From positions 930,001 to 994,000 of the forward strand of contig OZ271855.1 in NCBI GenBank assembly GCA_965601955.1: a DNA stretch of 64,000 nt, read 5' to 3'. Source of the stretch: RHLJ01 sp965601955 (GTDB taxonomy: Bacteria > Bacteroidota > Rhodothermia > Balneolales > Balneolaceae). The translations under genes and the position numbers were made by a program. The notes below the pieces were generated by a model that did not search any database, had not been told where the DNA came from, and saw nothing but the letters and a program-made list of their open reading frames with translations. Position 1 is the stretch's first letter. Each line of letters starts with the position of its first letter. Of this stretch, positions 9,150 through 19,300 are shown in pieces.

Positions 9150-10277
9150 ATGATCAGTACCCATCTGGAGTTGTTAAATTTTAGGAACCACCTTGATACC
9201 AAGGTGGACTGGGCTCCTCATCTAAATGTGATAACAGGACCAAATGGAGCAGGAAAAACAAGCATCATTGATGCCATCCATTACCTGTGTATGTCACGAA
9301 GTTTTGTGAGTAATTCGGATTTATATGTGGCTCATAAGGATGAATCCTATTTTATGATTAAAGGAGAGTTTAAAGGGGAAATCAGGTCCCAGTTTGAAGT
9401 AAGTTGCTCTTATTCCCGGGGAGAAGGGAAGAGGATTTTTGTTAACGAAGGCCCTCTGGATCGCCTATCCGACCTAATAGGAATGGTTCCTGTGGTAGTT
9501 CTTTCACCCGATGACAAAAAACTCACCCGGGAAGGGCCGGCAGAACGAAGGGCTTTTTTAGATTCCTTTATCAGCCAGATTTCATCATCATACCTCAGGG
9601 ATTTATTAGACTACAGAAGGATAAGGAAGCAGAGAAATACACTGCTTCAGCAGTTTAGCGGAGCTGGCCATCTTATCGCAATGCACCTTGAGCCATGGAA
9701 TAAGCAACTGGTGGAGGTAGGCTCAAGGATCGTTGCAAAAAGAGAAGAAGTGCTTAATCGGTTCAAAGATTATTTGGCGAAAGACTATGCGATGATATCC
9801 GGAATGAATTTAAGTACAGGTCTTGAGTACCAGACTTTTTGTACTGCCTCAGAAGATCCAAAAGAAATAGAAGAGCAGTATTACTCCTTATTGAATGAGA
9901 ATCATGACCGGGAGCTTGAACGAGAGCAAACCTTAATTGGCCCTCATCGTGATGAGATAGTGTTTTACCTGGATGACTTTGAATTGAGAAGATTTGGCTC
10001 GCAAGGTCAGCACCGGTTATTCGCACTTTCCCTGAAACTTGCTCAGCTTCATTTTTATTCCGATGAATTGGATGACCTCCCAATTTTTATGCTTGATGAC
10101 GTATTTGGTGATCTGGACCTGGATAAGACGGAGGTCCTGTTAAAAGCATTGCAACAGCATAAAGGGCAAACTTTTATTACTTCGGCTAACCCAATTCCAT
10201 TCGAGAATTATGTACATTTTGACGGGGAAAGAAATCGATTTTATCGAGTTAAGGATGGAACAATACATACCGAATGA
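9150..10277 (+). CDS. recF: DNA replication and repair protein RecF
   Basis: RecF helps load RecA at single-strand gaps with RecO and RecR. The 375-residue length is normal. Walker A reads GPNGAGKT (30-37), preceded by the N-terminal L-E-L-L-N-F-R-N pattern of RecF. The signature region contains FGSQGQHR, and the Walker B region reads PIFMLDDVFGDLD. Its stop overlaps the start of the next gene by four bases, so the two are translationally coupled. It is not next to dnaA, dnaN or gyrB here, unlike the classical origin-region arrangement. Confidence 0.96.
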   Translation: MISTHLELLNFRNHLDTKVDWAPHLNVITGPNGAGKTSIIDAIHYLCMSRSFVSNSDLYVAHKDESYFMIKGEFKGEIRSQFEVSCSYSRGEGKRIFVNEGPLDRLSDLIGMVPVVVLSPDDKKLTREGPAERRAFLDSFISQISSSYLRDLLDYRRIRKQRNTLLQQFSGAGHLIAMHLEPWNKQLVEVGSRIVAKREEVLNRFKDYLAKDYAMISGMNLSTGLEYQTFCTASEDPKEIEEQYYSLLNENHDRELEREQTLIGPHRDEIVFYLDDFELRRFGSQGQHRLFALSLKLAQLHFYSDELDDLPIFMLDDVFGDLDLDKTEVLLKALQQHKGQTFITSANPIPFENYVHFDGERNRFYRVKDGTIHTE

Positions 10278-10567
10278 GATTAGATAAACCCAAAGCTATA
10301 GGAACTGCACTCCAGGATTTCCTGGATAAATTCCCTCAAAAGAAAAAGTTGAGACAAGGGATGGTGCTTTCCATTTGGGAAGAAGTGGTAGGCGACCGGA
10401 TTGCCCTTCACACCGAAGACTTACATTTTGAAGGAGATAAACTGGTATGTAAAGTAAAAAACCCAGCCTGGAGGCATGAGATTCATGCCAACCGGTTTAG
10501 CATAGCCAAAAAGCTGAATGCTAAAGTAAAAGGTCAGGTTATTAGCGATATTATCGTTCGGGCTTAG
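10274..10567 (+). CDS. DciA-like (DUF721) protein
   Basis: The product has 97 residues, with the DUF721/DciA hallmark W-E-E-V-V-G-D-R-I-A-L-H-T followed by a short beta segment and V-K-N-P-A-W-R-H-E-I. DciA is the ancestral loader or partner of the replicative helicase DnaB in bacteria lacking DnaC or DnaI. The 4-base overlap with recF and this pairing are widespread, which supports a role in replication. Only the KH-like domain is present; there is no long extension. Confidence 0.85.
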   Translation: MRLDKPKAIGTALQDFLDKFPQKKKLRQGMVLSIWEEVVGDRIALHTEDLHFEGDKLVCKVKNPAWRHEIHANRFSIAKKLNAKVKGQVISDIIVRA

Positions 10568-10602
10568 TTGTTAAAACCCCTTACTGACTCTATATTTGTT
10601 TT

Positions 10603-11616
10603 ATGGCGGCTTCATTTTTAGAAAAATTCCAACTCCAGATCAAACGAGCGTTAATGTTTGGTGTACCCCCAGGAGGGAATGAGGATGATGCGCGAGTAGC
10701 CCGAAGAGAGCGTGTAGCGGTATTTGTAGTAGCTTACATTATGGCGATGAGCCTTTGGTTTATTGTAAACTTAAATGGCGATTATAACATCAACATCAAT
10801 GTACCCATTGAAACCGGTAGTATACCTGATGATATGGCGCTGATTGAAGACCTCCCGGAATTTGTGCAGGTTGAGGTAAGCGGGGATGGGTGGAAGCTGG
10901 TAAACTTATTTAATAAGCCGCCCAGTGTCCTTGTTGATATTACTGAAGGCGAAGTAAATCTTTTTGACCAGGTACGGCAGCGCTTTACCGTTGAACAGGA
11001 TGTTTCTGTAATTAAAGTTCAGCCATTTGCAGTAAACATTGCTCTGGAACCTAAAATATCCAAGAAGATACCTATTCGATTGAACACAGATGTTGAGTTC
11101 ATGAGTAGGTACGGGCTTATAGGAGAGCCCCAATTGATTCCGGATTCACTTTCTATTACCGGGGCAGTGTCGCAGGTATCGGACATTTCTGAGTGGGTAA
11201 TTACTGATACACTAGTACTGCGAAATGTTCGTGATGATATTGCCTCCATTATTCCAATTCTTCCGGAAAACCCATTAATAATTCCTTCTATTGAAGAGGT
11301 TATGTACTCGGCTAATGTTTCTGAGTTTACCGAAGGGGAAACAAGTGTATATATTCGTACCAGAGGCCTGCCAAGGGGGCAAATTATCAATTACAATCCA
11401 TCAGCTGTTAGGATTCGGTTTGATGTTCCTCTCGAGCAGTTTGCAGAAGTGCAGAATATCAGGCCCTATGAAGTATATGTTCCCTATTCAGAAATCCTGG
11501 AAGACTCAACAGGTTTTGTTACTCCTGATATAGAGCTAATAACTACCCAGTATCAAATCAGGCTAAGAAGTTTCCAGCCAAAGGCAGTTGCCTATTTTAG
11601 TGTGCTGGATCAATAA
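10603..11616 (+). CDS. YbbR-like (CdaR-type) membrane-anchored protein
   Basis: The product has 337 residues. A short cytoplasmic N-terminus leads into one membrane helix (about 38-56), then an outward beta-rich region made of YbbR-like repeats. In Firmicutes the YbbR protein CdaR binds and regulates the diadenylate cyclase CdaA. No cyclase gene is visible here, so that link is only by family. The start ATG is 35 bases after the DciA-like gene on the same strand, suggesting one operon with recF. Confidence 0.78.
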   Translation: MAASFLEKFQLQIKRALMFGVPPGGNEDDARVARRERVAVFVVAYIMAMSLWFIVNLNGDYNININVPIETGSIPDDMALIEDLPEFVQVEVSGDGWKLVNLFNKPPSVLVDITEGEVNLFDQVRQRFTVEQDVSVIKVQPFAVNIALEPKISKKIPIRLNTDVEFMSRYGLIGEPQLIPDSLSITGAVSQVSDISEWVITDTLVLRNVRDDIASIIPILPENPLIIPSIEEVMYSANVSEFTEGETSVYIRTRGLPRGQIINYNPSAVRIRFDVPLEQFAEVQNIRPYEVYVPYSEILEDSTGFVTPDIELITTQYQIRLRSFQPKAVAYFSVLDQ

Positions 11617-11707
11617 TAGGTTATTATTAAGTCTACATAGTTGTGCTGGAAAATATTTATCCAGAGGTTCTGTTATTGCAACAATCTATTCATCAAAAAT
11701 TCCTTAA

Positions 11708-12145
11708 ATGAAGCTAGCTTTATTCACTCTTATCTCAATTCTATCACTTTTGAATTTTTCGTCTCAACAAACGGAGACAGGTAATCTAATCATTGAAATT
11801 CCGGAAATTAAAGAGCAACAAGGAACTATTATGATTCTTGTTTTTAATTCAGAAGATGGTTTTCCAGAGGATGAAAACAAAGCGCTATATACACAGAAAT
11901 TCGATGAGTACTCAGACTCTATTACTCATACCTTTGAAAATGTATCATTTGGAGAATATGCCATCGTAGTAGTTCAAGACAAAAATGGGAACGGAGAGAT
12001 CGATCGCCGAAGATTTCCTCCATTACCTAAAGAGCCAGTAGGTTTTTCAAACATGGAAAAACTGGGAAAACCTAATTTTTCTAAAGCTCTGATTAGTTTT
12101 AATGAAGATGGGATGATGATTCAGGTGCCTTTCTTAAATCAGTAA
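11708..12145 (+). CDS. Exported DUF2141 family protein
   Basis: The product has 145 residues. A signal peptide (about 1-19) precedes a small beta-sandwich of the DUF2141 type. The calcium-like acidic stretch D-K-N-G-N-G-E-I-D and the following P-K-E-P-V-G-F-S-N are typical of the family. The biochemical role is unknown. The gene is convergent with ispH, with only eight bases between the stop codons. Confidence 0.85.
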   Translation: MKLALFTLISILSLLNFSSQQTETGNLIIEIPEIKEQQGTIMILVFNSEDGFPEDENKALYTQKFDEYSDSITHTFENVSFGEYAIVVVQDKNGNGEIDRRRFPPLPKEPVGFSNMEKLGKPNFSKALISFNEDGMMIQVPFLNQ

Positions 12146-12153
12146 TATTGGGT

Positions 12154-13371
12154 CTATTCTAAATCTAATTGCGTTTCAAAAGGAGCAATCACCTCATCCA
12201 CTTCTTTTATTCCGTCAAAAAACTCAAGTACCCTCAATAAGACTTCATCCACCAGAATATCCGGACAGGAAGCCCCAGAAGTGAGAGCCACTTTCAACGG
12301 AGAAGCATCTTTTGGGAACCAGTCCGTTGTTTTCAGGATTTCTTTTTTCCATTGGTCGAAATGCTGGATTTGAGAATCAGAATGGATTTCATTCGCATCT
12401 CTCACATGGTAGGTTGGAAAAGAGTGCTCCAGTATTTCAACCAGGTGCATAGTGTTCGAGGAATTATAACCCCCAACAACCAATGCGATATCTGCATCCA
12501 TTTCAGCCAGTGCCAGCGTAGCAGACTGGTTTTCGTTTGTGGCATAGCAAAGCGTGTCAGAAGTATCTGCAAAGTGATTGAGAATGTCCGTTTCTCCATG
12601 GAGTAGGATAGCCGCTTCTTTAAGGATATCCATGACTTCCTGAGTCTCTGTAGCCAGCATGGTGGTTTGGTTGATCACCCCAAATCGTTGAAGATCTTTA
12701 TGTGGGTCAAAACCAGGTGTGGACTTATGGCCGAAGTACTTTTCAAAGTCTGAGGTTGGTCGGTTACCAGTCATAATTTCAGCAAGAATGGTAGCCTCCT
12801 CAGGGTTAAGCACCACAACAACAGCCGAGTGCTCTGCACTATGCGAAAAGGTAGCCCGCGTTTCTTCATGCTGATGCTTCCCATGCACCACCAGGCTGTA
12901 CTCCTTTTTTCCAAGCTGTTTTCCTCGCTTCCAAACTTTTTCCACAAAAGGACAGGTGGTATTGAACTCGTATGGATTAATGCCTTTAATCTTTAGCTCT
13001 TCCTCAATTTCACGAGTAGTCCCAAAAGCAGGTACAATCACAACATCGTCGGAAGAAAGCGAAGAGATAGGGATAATTTCAGAGCCATCGGTATTATGGA
13101 GAAACTTCACTCCTTTTCTAAGAAGGTCTTCGTTTACCGTGGGATTGTGAATCATTTCACTAAGCAGGTAGATATTCTTATCCGGATGATCCTCAACGGT
13201 CCGGTAGGCAATGTCGATGGCATTTTCTACACCATAGCAGAACCCAAAAAAACGAGGGATGAAAAACTGAACAGGCCCAAAATCCAGAATGGTTGGGGTC
13301 AGGTCCTTTTTCATGGGATCGGTAATCTTAGTCGCTTCCTTCACCTTTCGGATAATCGGCGACTTGTACAT
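12154..13371 (-). CDS. ispH: 4-hydroxy-3-methylbut-2-enyl diphosphate reductase IspH
   Basis: IspH performs the last step of the MEP isoprenoid pathway with a [4Fe-4S] cluster. I place the start at the ATG at 13371, giving 405 residues. The frame could extend to a TTG at 13455 (433 residues), but that adds 28 residues of low similarity to the family. The three cluster cysteines lie in GFCYGVE (Cys45), TTCPFVEKVW and SGASCPDI. The long form of the enzyme, over 400 residues, is also known in cyanobacteria and Bacteroidota. The MEP enzymes ispD and ispF are encoded at 50-51 kb. Confidence 0.93.
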   Translation of the reverse strand: MYKSPIIRKVKEATKITDPMKKDLTPTILDFGPVQFFIPRFFGFCYGVENAIDIAYRTVEDHPDKNIYLLSEMIHNPTVNEDLLRKGVKFLHNTDGSEIIPISSLSSDDVVIVPAFGTTREIEEELKIKGINPYEFNTTCPFVEKVWKRGKQLGKKEYSLVVHGKHQHEETRATFSHSAEHSAVVVVLNPEEATILAEIMTGNRPTSDFEKYFGHKSTPGFDPHKDLQRFGVINQTTMLATETQEVMDILKEAAILLHGETDILNHFADTSDTLCYATNENQSATLALAEMDADIALVVGGYNSSNTMHLVEILEHSFPTYHVRDANEIHSDSQIQHFDQWKKEILKTTDWFPKDASPLKVALTSGASCPDILVDEVLLRVLEFFDGIKEVDEVIAPFETQLDLE

Positions 13372-13530
13372 TTCTGGTATTTGGAATTCTTTACGTGGCA
13401 AAAATTCAGATTCTTTTAGAGATTCCTGATGGTTTGCTAAACAATCAGCTGCCAAATATATGGATAAGAAAAGAACAACTTTAGATTAACTTGAATTCCT
13501 TTTGAAAGTTAGGTTTTCGAATTTTCAGGG

Positions 13531-14286
13531 TTAAAAAAGGCGGGTTTTATAAATTTTGGTACCGTTATAATCCGCGATCATTTTAATGAACTCCTGATTT
13601 TTCTTTGTATACCAAAACCTTGTTGGTTGTCTCCCATTATAGTCCATAAAAAGTATCCATGTATCAACCTTCTCTCCACCGGGTAGAGTGAGTTCTTCCG
13701 AACCAATTACTTCAATTAAGTACCATTGAGGCCCACTAAAAGTGCTTCCGGCATGGAAGAAGCGCAATGCTGCTTTATAGTCTTTTTTTAATGGAAGGAG
13801 CGAAAAGGTTTCCAGGTCTATCTCAAAATTGAATATAGGTTGTTCTAGTTCAAGAGTATAACCCGCTTCTGCATTGTTATCGACGGTGTCAAGTGCGACT
13901 AATTCTTTCTCAGAAAACCTGTAGGCTTCAGTGCCTTTTGCTTCGCTTTTCCTGATGTGAATGACGGGTTCAAAAGTTCCAGGTTTAACTAAGGAATAGA
14001 AGCTGCCATTATTTTTTTTCTCAGTTCCATTCCAGACATGAGAAATGCCTATATATTCTTTTCCTTCGTGGTTAATACGCTCTGTTTTCGCATTCATAAT
14101 TACACCCAGTCTTTGCGCTTCTCCTCTCTCAGAGTATACCAGGTATTGCATCGAGCCAATCGATAACCTGTCAAAGTTTTTGAATAAGTCTCCAACCCTT
14201 ATAGTATCAATCTCCTGCCCTAGAATGTCCGTAGGGATAGCTATAAACAAGATTAATAATGCGGATAGTATGTGCTTCTTTCTCAT
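13531..14286 (-). CDS. Exported DUF3108-like protein
   Basis: The product has 251 residues with a signal peptide (about 1-23, cleavage before Q-E-I-D). The body is beta-rich, and the C-terminal region with FWYTKKNQEFIKM resembles DUF3108 proteins, which are predicted periplasmic barrels or lipocalin-like folds. The function is unknown. It lies divergent to the LytS/LytTR pair, so the 225 bases between them may hold promoters for both. Confidence 0.7.
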   Translation of the reverse strand: MRKKHILSALLILFIAIPTDILGQEIDTIRVGDLFKNFDRLSIGSMQYLVYSERGEAQRLGVIMNAKTERINHEGKEYIGISHVWNGTEKKNNGSFYSLVKPGTFEPVIHIRKSEAKGTEAYRFSEKELVALDTVDNNAEAGYTLELEQPIFNFEIDLETFSLLPLKKDYKAALRFFHAGSTFSGPQWYLIEVIGSEELTLPGGEKVDTWILFMDYNGRQPTRFWYTKKNQEFIKMIADYNGTKIYKTRLF

Positions 14287-14395
14287 CTGATATTCTGTTT
14301 TTGATCAAATATTGAAAGAGTAACAGGATGAAAAAAAAGCATTATACCGAATGTAGTAACTACTCTACAGAAACTCGTAAAGGTTCTTTTTCCTC

Positions 14396-14429
14396 ATCTA
14401 TAGATTAGAATCACAAATCTATAGACTAA
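14396..14429 (+). promoter_or_regulatory. Direct repeat spaced 21 bp upstream of the LytTR operon
   Basis: Two copies of ATCTATAGAYTAR occur at 14396-14408 and 14417-14429, starts 21 bases apart, so they lie on the same DNA face two turns apart. LytTR regulators commonly bind paired direct repeats with about this period. The site lies about 85 bases before the kinase start, so autoregulation is plausible. Each copy also contains the palindrome TCTATAGA. Confidence 0.5.
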
Positions 14430-14511
14430 AGGGGTTTATAAGTAGAAAACAAGTCCTGACAAGTAATAAATACAGATTCTTGTTTGTACTTTAATTTCAA
14501 AATAAATATCC

Positions 14512-15543
14512 ATGAGTGTTCTGATAAAGCACAAACTACTTATCCTACATCTCTCTTTTTGGCTTCTGTTCATATCCTACCGTCTTTTTGACTACACAAG
14601 ATATCTCCCTTTCGAAACAGCGATATATTTTTTAGGGGTTCCATTATTCTTCAATCTGCTTATAAGTTACCTGCACTACTTTTTAATATTTCCTCTTCTA
14701 ATTGAAAAAAAAAGGTATCTGAAGTATACGATTTGGCTTTTATTCACTTTGACTGTAGTTGCGTTAATGAGATTTGTAGCAGATACATACTTCTTAATGC
14801 CGAGAACTCCGGACCAGGCGTATTATAGCACTATACACTTTTCCAGGGTCATAAGTGTTTGGTGGGACTTCATGACCTTTTTAGTCTTTACCGGCATGAT
14901 CAAATTCACAGTAGACTGGTTTAGAGTTGAAAACGAAAAAAAGCAACTTGAAAACGAAAAGTTGACCGCGGAGTTAAACTATCTTAAGTCTCAGATTAAC
15001 CCACATTTTTTATTCAACACCTTACATAACCTGAATTATCTGGTGCAGAAAGGGAAGGATCAGGCTTCGGAGGTCATTATCAGGCTTTCAAACATTATGA
15101 GATATATGATATATGACGCAAATCACCATTCTGTTTCTATTCACAAAGAAGTGAAGTACATGAAGGATTATATCAATCTGGAAAGAATACGACTCAACAA
15201 ACCATTTGAGCTTTCTTTTCATGAAGAAGTCGATAATGATAAAGTTGAGATCGCTCCTTTAATACTCATTCCTTTTTTAGAAAACGCCTTTAAACATGGA
15301 GTGAGTGACAGAGAAGATAACTGCCGCGTATCAGTCGAGTTGAAATATCAGGCAAGCATGTTAAACTATAGAGTAGCTAATACCAAACTCAACCTTCCTC
15401 ATAGAAAGGAGAAGTCGGGATTTGGCCTCGGGAATCTTAAAAAAAGACTTACCCTTCATTATCCTAATAAACATACTTTATTGACCAATGAGGTGGATGA
15501 AGAGTATATAATTGAACTTAGTATAAATTTGAAGAATGATTAA
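14512..15543 (+). CDS. LytS-type sensor histidine kinase
   Basis: The product has 343 residues. The N-terminal 145 or so residues contain about four membrane helices of the 5TM/YehU-like sort. A short coiled coil (about 143-158) leads to the His_kinase domain with QINPHFLFN, where His165 is the likely phosphoacceptor. A C-terminal ATPase segment has ENAFKHG and a G-F-G-L-G-N-L box. It overlaps the response regulator by 8 bases, so the two are co-translated. Such pairs sense envelope or metabolite signals; the ligand is unknown. Confidence 0.92.
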   Translation: MSVLIKHKLLILHLSFWLLFISYRLFDYTRYLPFETAIYFLGVPLFFNLLISYLHYFLIFPLLIEKKRYLKYTIWLLFTLTVVALMRFVADTYFLMPRTPDQAYYSTIHFSRVISVWWDFMTFLVFTGMIKFTVDWFRVENEKKQLENEKLTAELNYLKSQINPHFLFNTLHNLNYLVQKGKDQASEVIIRLSNIMRYMIYDANHHSVSIHKEVKYMKDYINLERIRLNKPFELSFHEEVDNDKVEIAPLILIPFLENAFKHGVSDREDNCRVSVELKYQASMLNYRVANTKLNLPHRKEKSGFGLGNLKKRLTLHYPNKHTLLTNEVDEEYIIELSINLKND

Positions 15544-16237
15544 CTGCGTAATAATAGATGATGAGCCCTATGCAAGAAACCTGCTGAGTGACTATATCGA
15601 AAAAGTCCCTTATTTAGATCTCAAGGGAAGTTTTTCAAGTGGATTGCTTGCGCTAGAAACTCTAAACAGGGAAAAAGTAGACCTTCTATTTCTCGATATC
15701 CAGATGCCTGATATCAATGGAATCGAGTTTCTGAAATCCTTTAAGAAAGCACCAAAGGTGATCCTTACTACTGCTTATGCTGAATTTGCTCTTGAAGGGT
15801 ATGAGTTAGATGTACTCGATTATCTGTTAAAGCCTTTTGATTTTCCTCGTTTTTTCAAGGCGGTAGAGAAAGCCTCGAAATATCAGAGAAGAAAGAATGA
15901 TTCTGAGGAAAAGCATCAACTGAAATACATACTAGTAAAAGATGGGTATGACCTCGTAAGGGTATCTTTAAAGGATATTATGTACATAAAAGGCCTTAAA
16001 GATTATGTACAAATAGTTACTACTAAAAGGAAAATTACAAGTTTACAAACACTCAAAGAGCTATCGGAAAGTCTTCCGGAGGGTATGTTCTTTAGAGTTC
16101 ATAACTCATATATAGTTGGACTCGATCACATTACTCTAATAGGTAAAAATCAGATCAAAATAGAGGAGGATGACATACCCATTGGGTCTACCTTTAAAAA
16201 GCATTTTTTTGACTCTTTGGATAGATTAAAAGCTTGA
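15536..16237 (+). CDS. LytTR family response regulator
   Basis: The product has 233 residues. The receiver domain (1-120) has the acidic pocket D-D-E near residue 9 and the phosphoacceptor Asp54 in FLDIQMPD, followed by conserved T and K residues (L-L-K-P-F). The C-terminal LytTR DNA-binding domain (about 135-232) includes V-H-N-S-Y-I-V. It forms an operon with the kinase upstream. The paired direct repeat at 14396-14429 is a candidate target. Confidence 0.93.
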   Translation: MINCVIIDDEPYARNLLSDYIEKVPYLDLKGSFSSGLLALETLNREKVDLLFLDIQMPDINGIEFLKSFKKAPKVILTTAYAEFALEGYELDVLDYLLKPFDFPRFFKAVEKASKYQRRKNDSEEKHQLKYILVKDGYDLVRVSLKDIMYIKGLKDYVQIVTTKRKITSLQTLKELSESLPEGMFFRVHNSYIVGLDHITLIGKNQIKIEEDDIPIGSTFKKHFFDSLDRLKA

Positions 16238-16364
16238 TTGATGCGACTTCTACATCTCTGGAAAATTGAAGGTTCTTCTTGCCATATTTTTAAGACCTTT
16301 CTTCGACCTGTTGAATTCCTACTTCTTTATTCTTTGCTGAATATTCTTAATTGAAGCAAAGCGC

Positions 16365-19300
16365 CTACGCTGCATCTCCAATATCATCCATGCGCACACC
16401 AACCAGCCGGCTCACACCAGTTTCAGGCATGGTTACCCCGTACATCATTTCCGCCTTACTCATGGTCTTTTTGTTGTGAGTAATAATGATGAACTGGGTT
16501 TCTTCGCTAAAGTTCTTGATCATTTTAGCAAAACGCTCAATGTTGGCGTCATCCAGGGGGGCGTCCACCTCATCCAATACACAGAAAGGAGAAGGTTTTA
16601 CCAGGTAAATGGCAAAAAGGAGAGCAATAGCCGTGAGCGTTTTCTCTCCACCCGAAAGCTGGGAAATTCCTGAAGGCCGTTTTCCCTTTGGCTGGGCTTT
16701 AATTTCAATGCGGGCCTCTAACGGATCATCTACTCCTTCCTCAATCAGTAAGTCGCAGTAATCATCTTCATTAAATAAGGTCTTAAATACTTTCTGGAAG
16801 TTGGTCCTGATCTCTTCAAAAGTTTCATTGAAGCGCTCGGTAGCGGTTGTATTAATCTCCTCGATGGTTTCAAGAAGCTGTTTTTCGGCTTTATCTAGAT
16901 CCTCGATTTGTTCTTCATAGAAATCGAGGCGCTCTTTCTCTTCTTTGTATTCTTCGATAGCCAGAGGGTTTACTTCCCCAATGCTGTTTAGCTTTTGCCG
17001 GAGCCAGCCAATGCGCTGTTTCACCTCATCCGGAGTTTTATCCTCAGGCATTTCAGCGCCTTTAATTTGCTTCATCAGGATTCCATAAGTCTCCCAGATG
17101 TGATCAGAAAGCCCCTGCACCTGCATCTCCATCTTTTCCTTGGCCATAGAGAGGTGGTGAACTAATTCCATGTTCACTTCTTTCTGCCTTCTAACCTCAC
17201 GAAGATTTTTTTCAATCTCATTGATGCTTCCTCGTTGGGTAGCAGCAGATTCCTCCGCTTTTTCCAAGGCTTGATCAGCATCAACTTTTAAGGCTTTATT
17301 TGAGCTAAGCTGCTTTTCCAGCTCCGTCACATAGATGGAGAACTCTTCAATATTCTTTTTGGACTGCTCCGTAAGCTTGGTTCGGTTTTCAATCCGGGAT
17401 TGCACACTTTGGATACCTGTTTCAGCACGTTTTACATCTCGCTCATGGTTATCCACCTTGTTCTTGAGGTCCTGATGCTTCAGTTGGGCATCGTTATAAC
17501 GGCTTTGAGCTATAGAGCGGTTTTCTTCCAGGGAAGAAAGTAATTCCTTCTTCTCAGACTGAATGCCCTCCAGTTCTTCCATCTTTTTCTGAAGCTCTTT
17601 CTGTTTTGGAAGGATGGAGTCCAGCTCTTCCTGGGCAGTGCCTTCGCTGCTCTTCAGGTAATCCTTTCGGTTAACCAGCTCAGTAATATTTTTTTGATAT
17701 ACCTGGACCTTAGAGCTTAAACTGTGCTGTTGCTGTTCAATTCTGCGGACTTCCTGCTCTTTCTCCTTTAATCCGGCGCTAAGCAAACCAATATCCAGTT
17801 TATTATACTTCTCAACGATCTGGTTAAGATATTCGGTAAGTTTATCAATTTCTTTGAGAGAAGTAGTTTTCTCCTTTTCAAGGCGTTCAATTCTATCCTT
17901 TAGCCCAACCCGAACGCCGGTATTCTTATTCTTGCTACCGCTTTTGAAGAAGCGGGTTTTCGTGATTACTTCTCCGTCATACGTCACCCCAATAGCCCCG
18001 GAGCCTTTTAAGCCTTTATAAGCTTCTTCAACAGTATCGAAAACAAGCACGTTACCTAACAGCAACTGCTTAAGTGCTGAGTACTGAGGTTTTGCTTTCA
18101 CATGGTCGAACAGTGAACCGTCTTTAACTTCATACTTTGCAGAAAGCTTATCGAGAGGAATGAAGGTAGCTTTTCCTTTCTTGGCTTCTTTGAGGATGTT
18201 AGCAGCTCGTTTTGCTTCTTCCAGGGTAGGAAGGATGACAAAATTAAGGCTTCCGCCTAACACTGATTCCAATGCTACTGCATGCTTTTCATCTGTATCA
18301 AAAACATCAGCAACGGTTTGCATATCCTTAAAATCGAAGCGATGATTATCCAGTAGATAACGAACACTATTTGGGAAGGCATCATTGGAATTGGCCAGGT
18401 CGTTAAGCAGTCTCACTTCATTAAGCAAAGAAGAATGCTCACTATGCAAAGAGCGAAGTTCGTCTTTAATTTCGTTTTGCTTGGTAGCGAAGCTTTCTCT
18501 TTTTTCCCGGGCTGTTTCCAGCTCTTTTTCCTGTTCATCCCGCTCTTCAACCAGCTTTTCTAGCTTTGACTCGATTTGGGATTGCTCGGTATTCAGGTTG
18601 TCGATCTCGTCATTCAGGTCAACGATTTCGTCATTAATACGCTCGAGGTCACCTTCCGTGTTTTCAAGGCGGGACTCTATCTTAATCTGCTTGGTTTGGA
18701 GCTGATTGAGCTCATTATTGGTAGCACTAAGCTGCACTTCAAGCTCATACAACTCATGGCGTTCCCGGTTGTACTGCTGCTGGATGGAAGAATACTGGCT
18801 TTTTGATTCCTGGAGTACTTTCTCCGATTTATCCAGGTCTTCATCAAAAGACTCGAGTTTGGTTCGGCTGTTCGCCAATAAGTCCATCAATTCCTTTAAG
18901 TCAACCTCCCCCTGCTCGATATCCTTGCCATACTCGGTAATTACCTTCTTTTCGTTCTCAATCTTTTCCCGGGTAATTCGAATGTTGGTATCAGCATCCC
19001 GAATGGCATTATAAAGCTGGCTTACCTGGCGCTGGGCATCCGCTTGCTGCCGTTCTTTTTCGATAAGCTGGCTTCGGGCTTTTTCATCGGAGCTTTCTAA
19101 TTCCTCTGCCGTTTTTGAAATCTCTTTCTTTTCTTTTTCAGCATTCGAAATACGCTCCTGCAGAGGAACCAGTTCTTCCTGGATTTTATTGAAATCGTGC
19201 AGGGTTAATGCTTTGTCCAGCACTTCCAGTTCGTCTTTGTATTTCTTCGCCTTTTCCGCTTTTTCAGCCTGAATTTCGAGGGAGCGAGCTTTCTTTCGAA

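Noticed and set aside
13372..13455. The 28-residue N-terminal extension of ispH from a TTG
   Set aside because: It adds sequence without family similarity; the ATG at 13371 gives a normal enzyme.
16332..16361. CTTTGCT/AGCAAAG inverted repeat beyond the end of smc
   Set aside because: Seven base pairs with a long loop and no T-run; too weak to call a terminator.
18385..18705. Plus-strand frames of 60-110 codons inside smc
   Set aside because: They are antisense shadows of the coiled-coil codons, rich in Ser and Leu, with no independent support.
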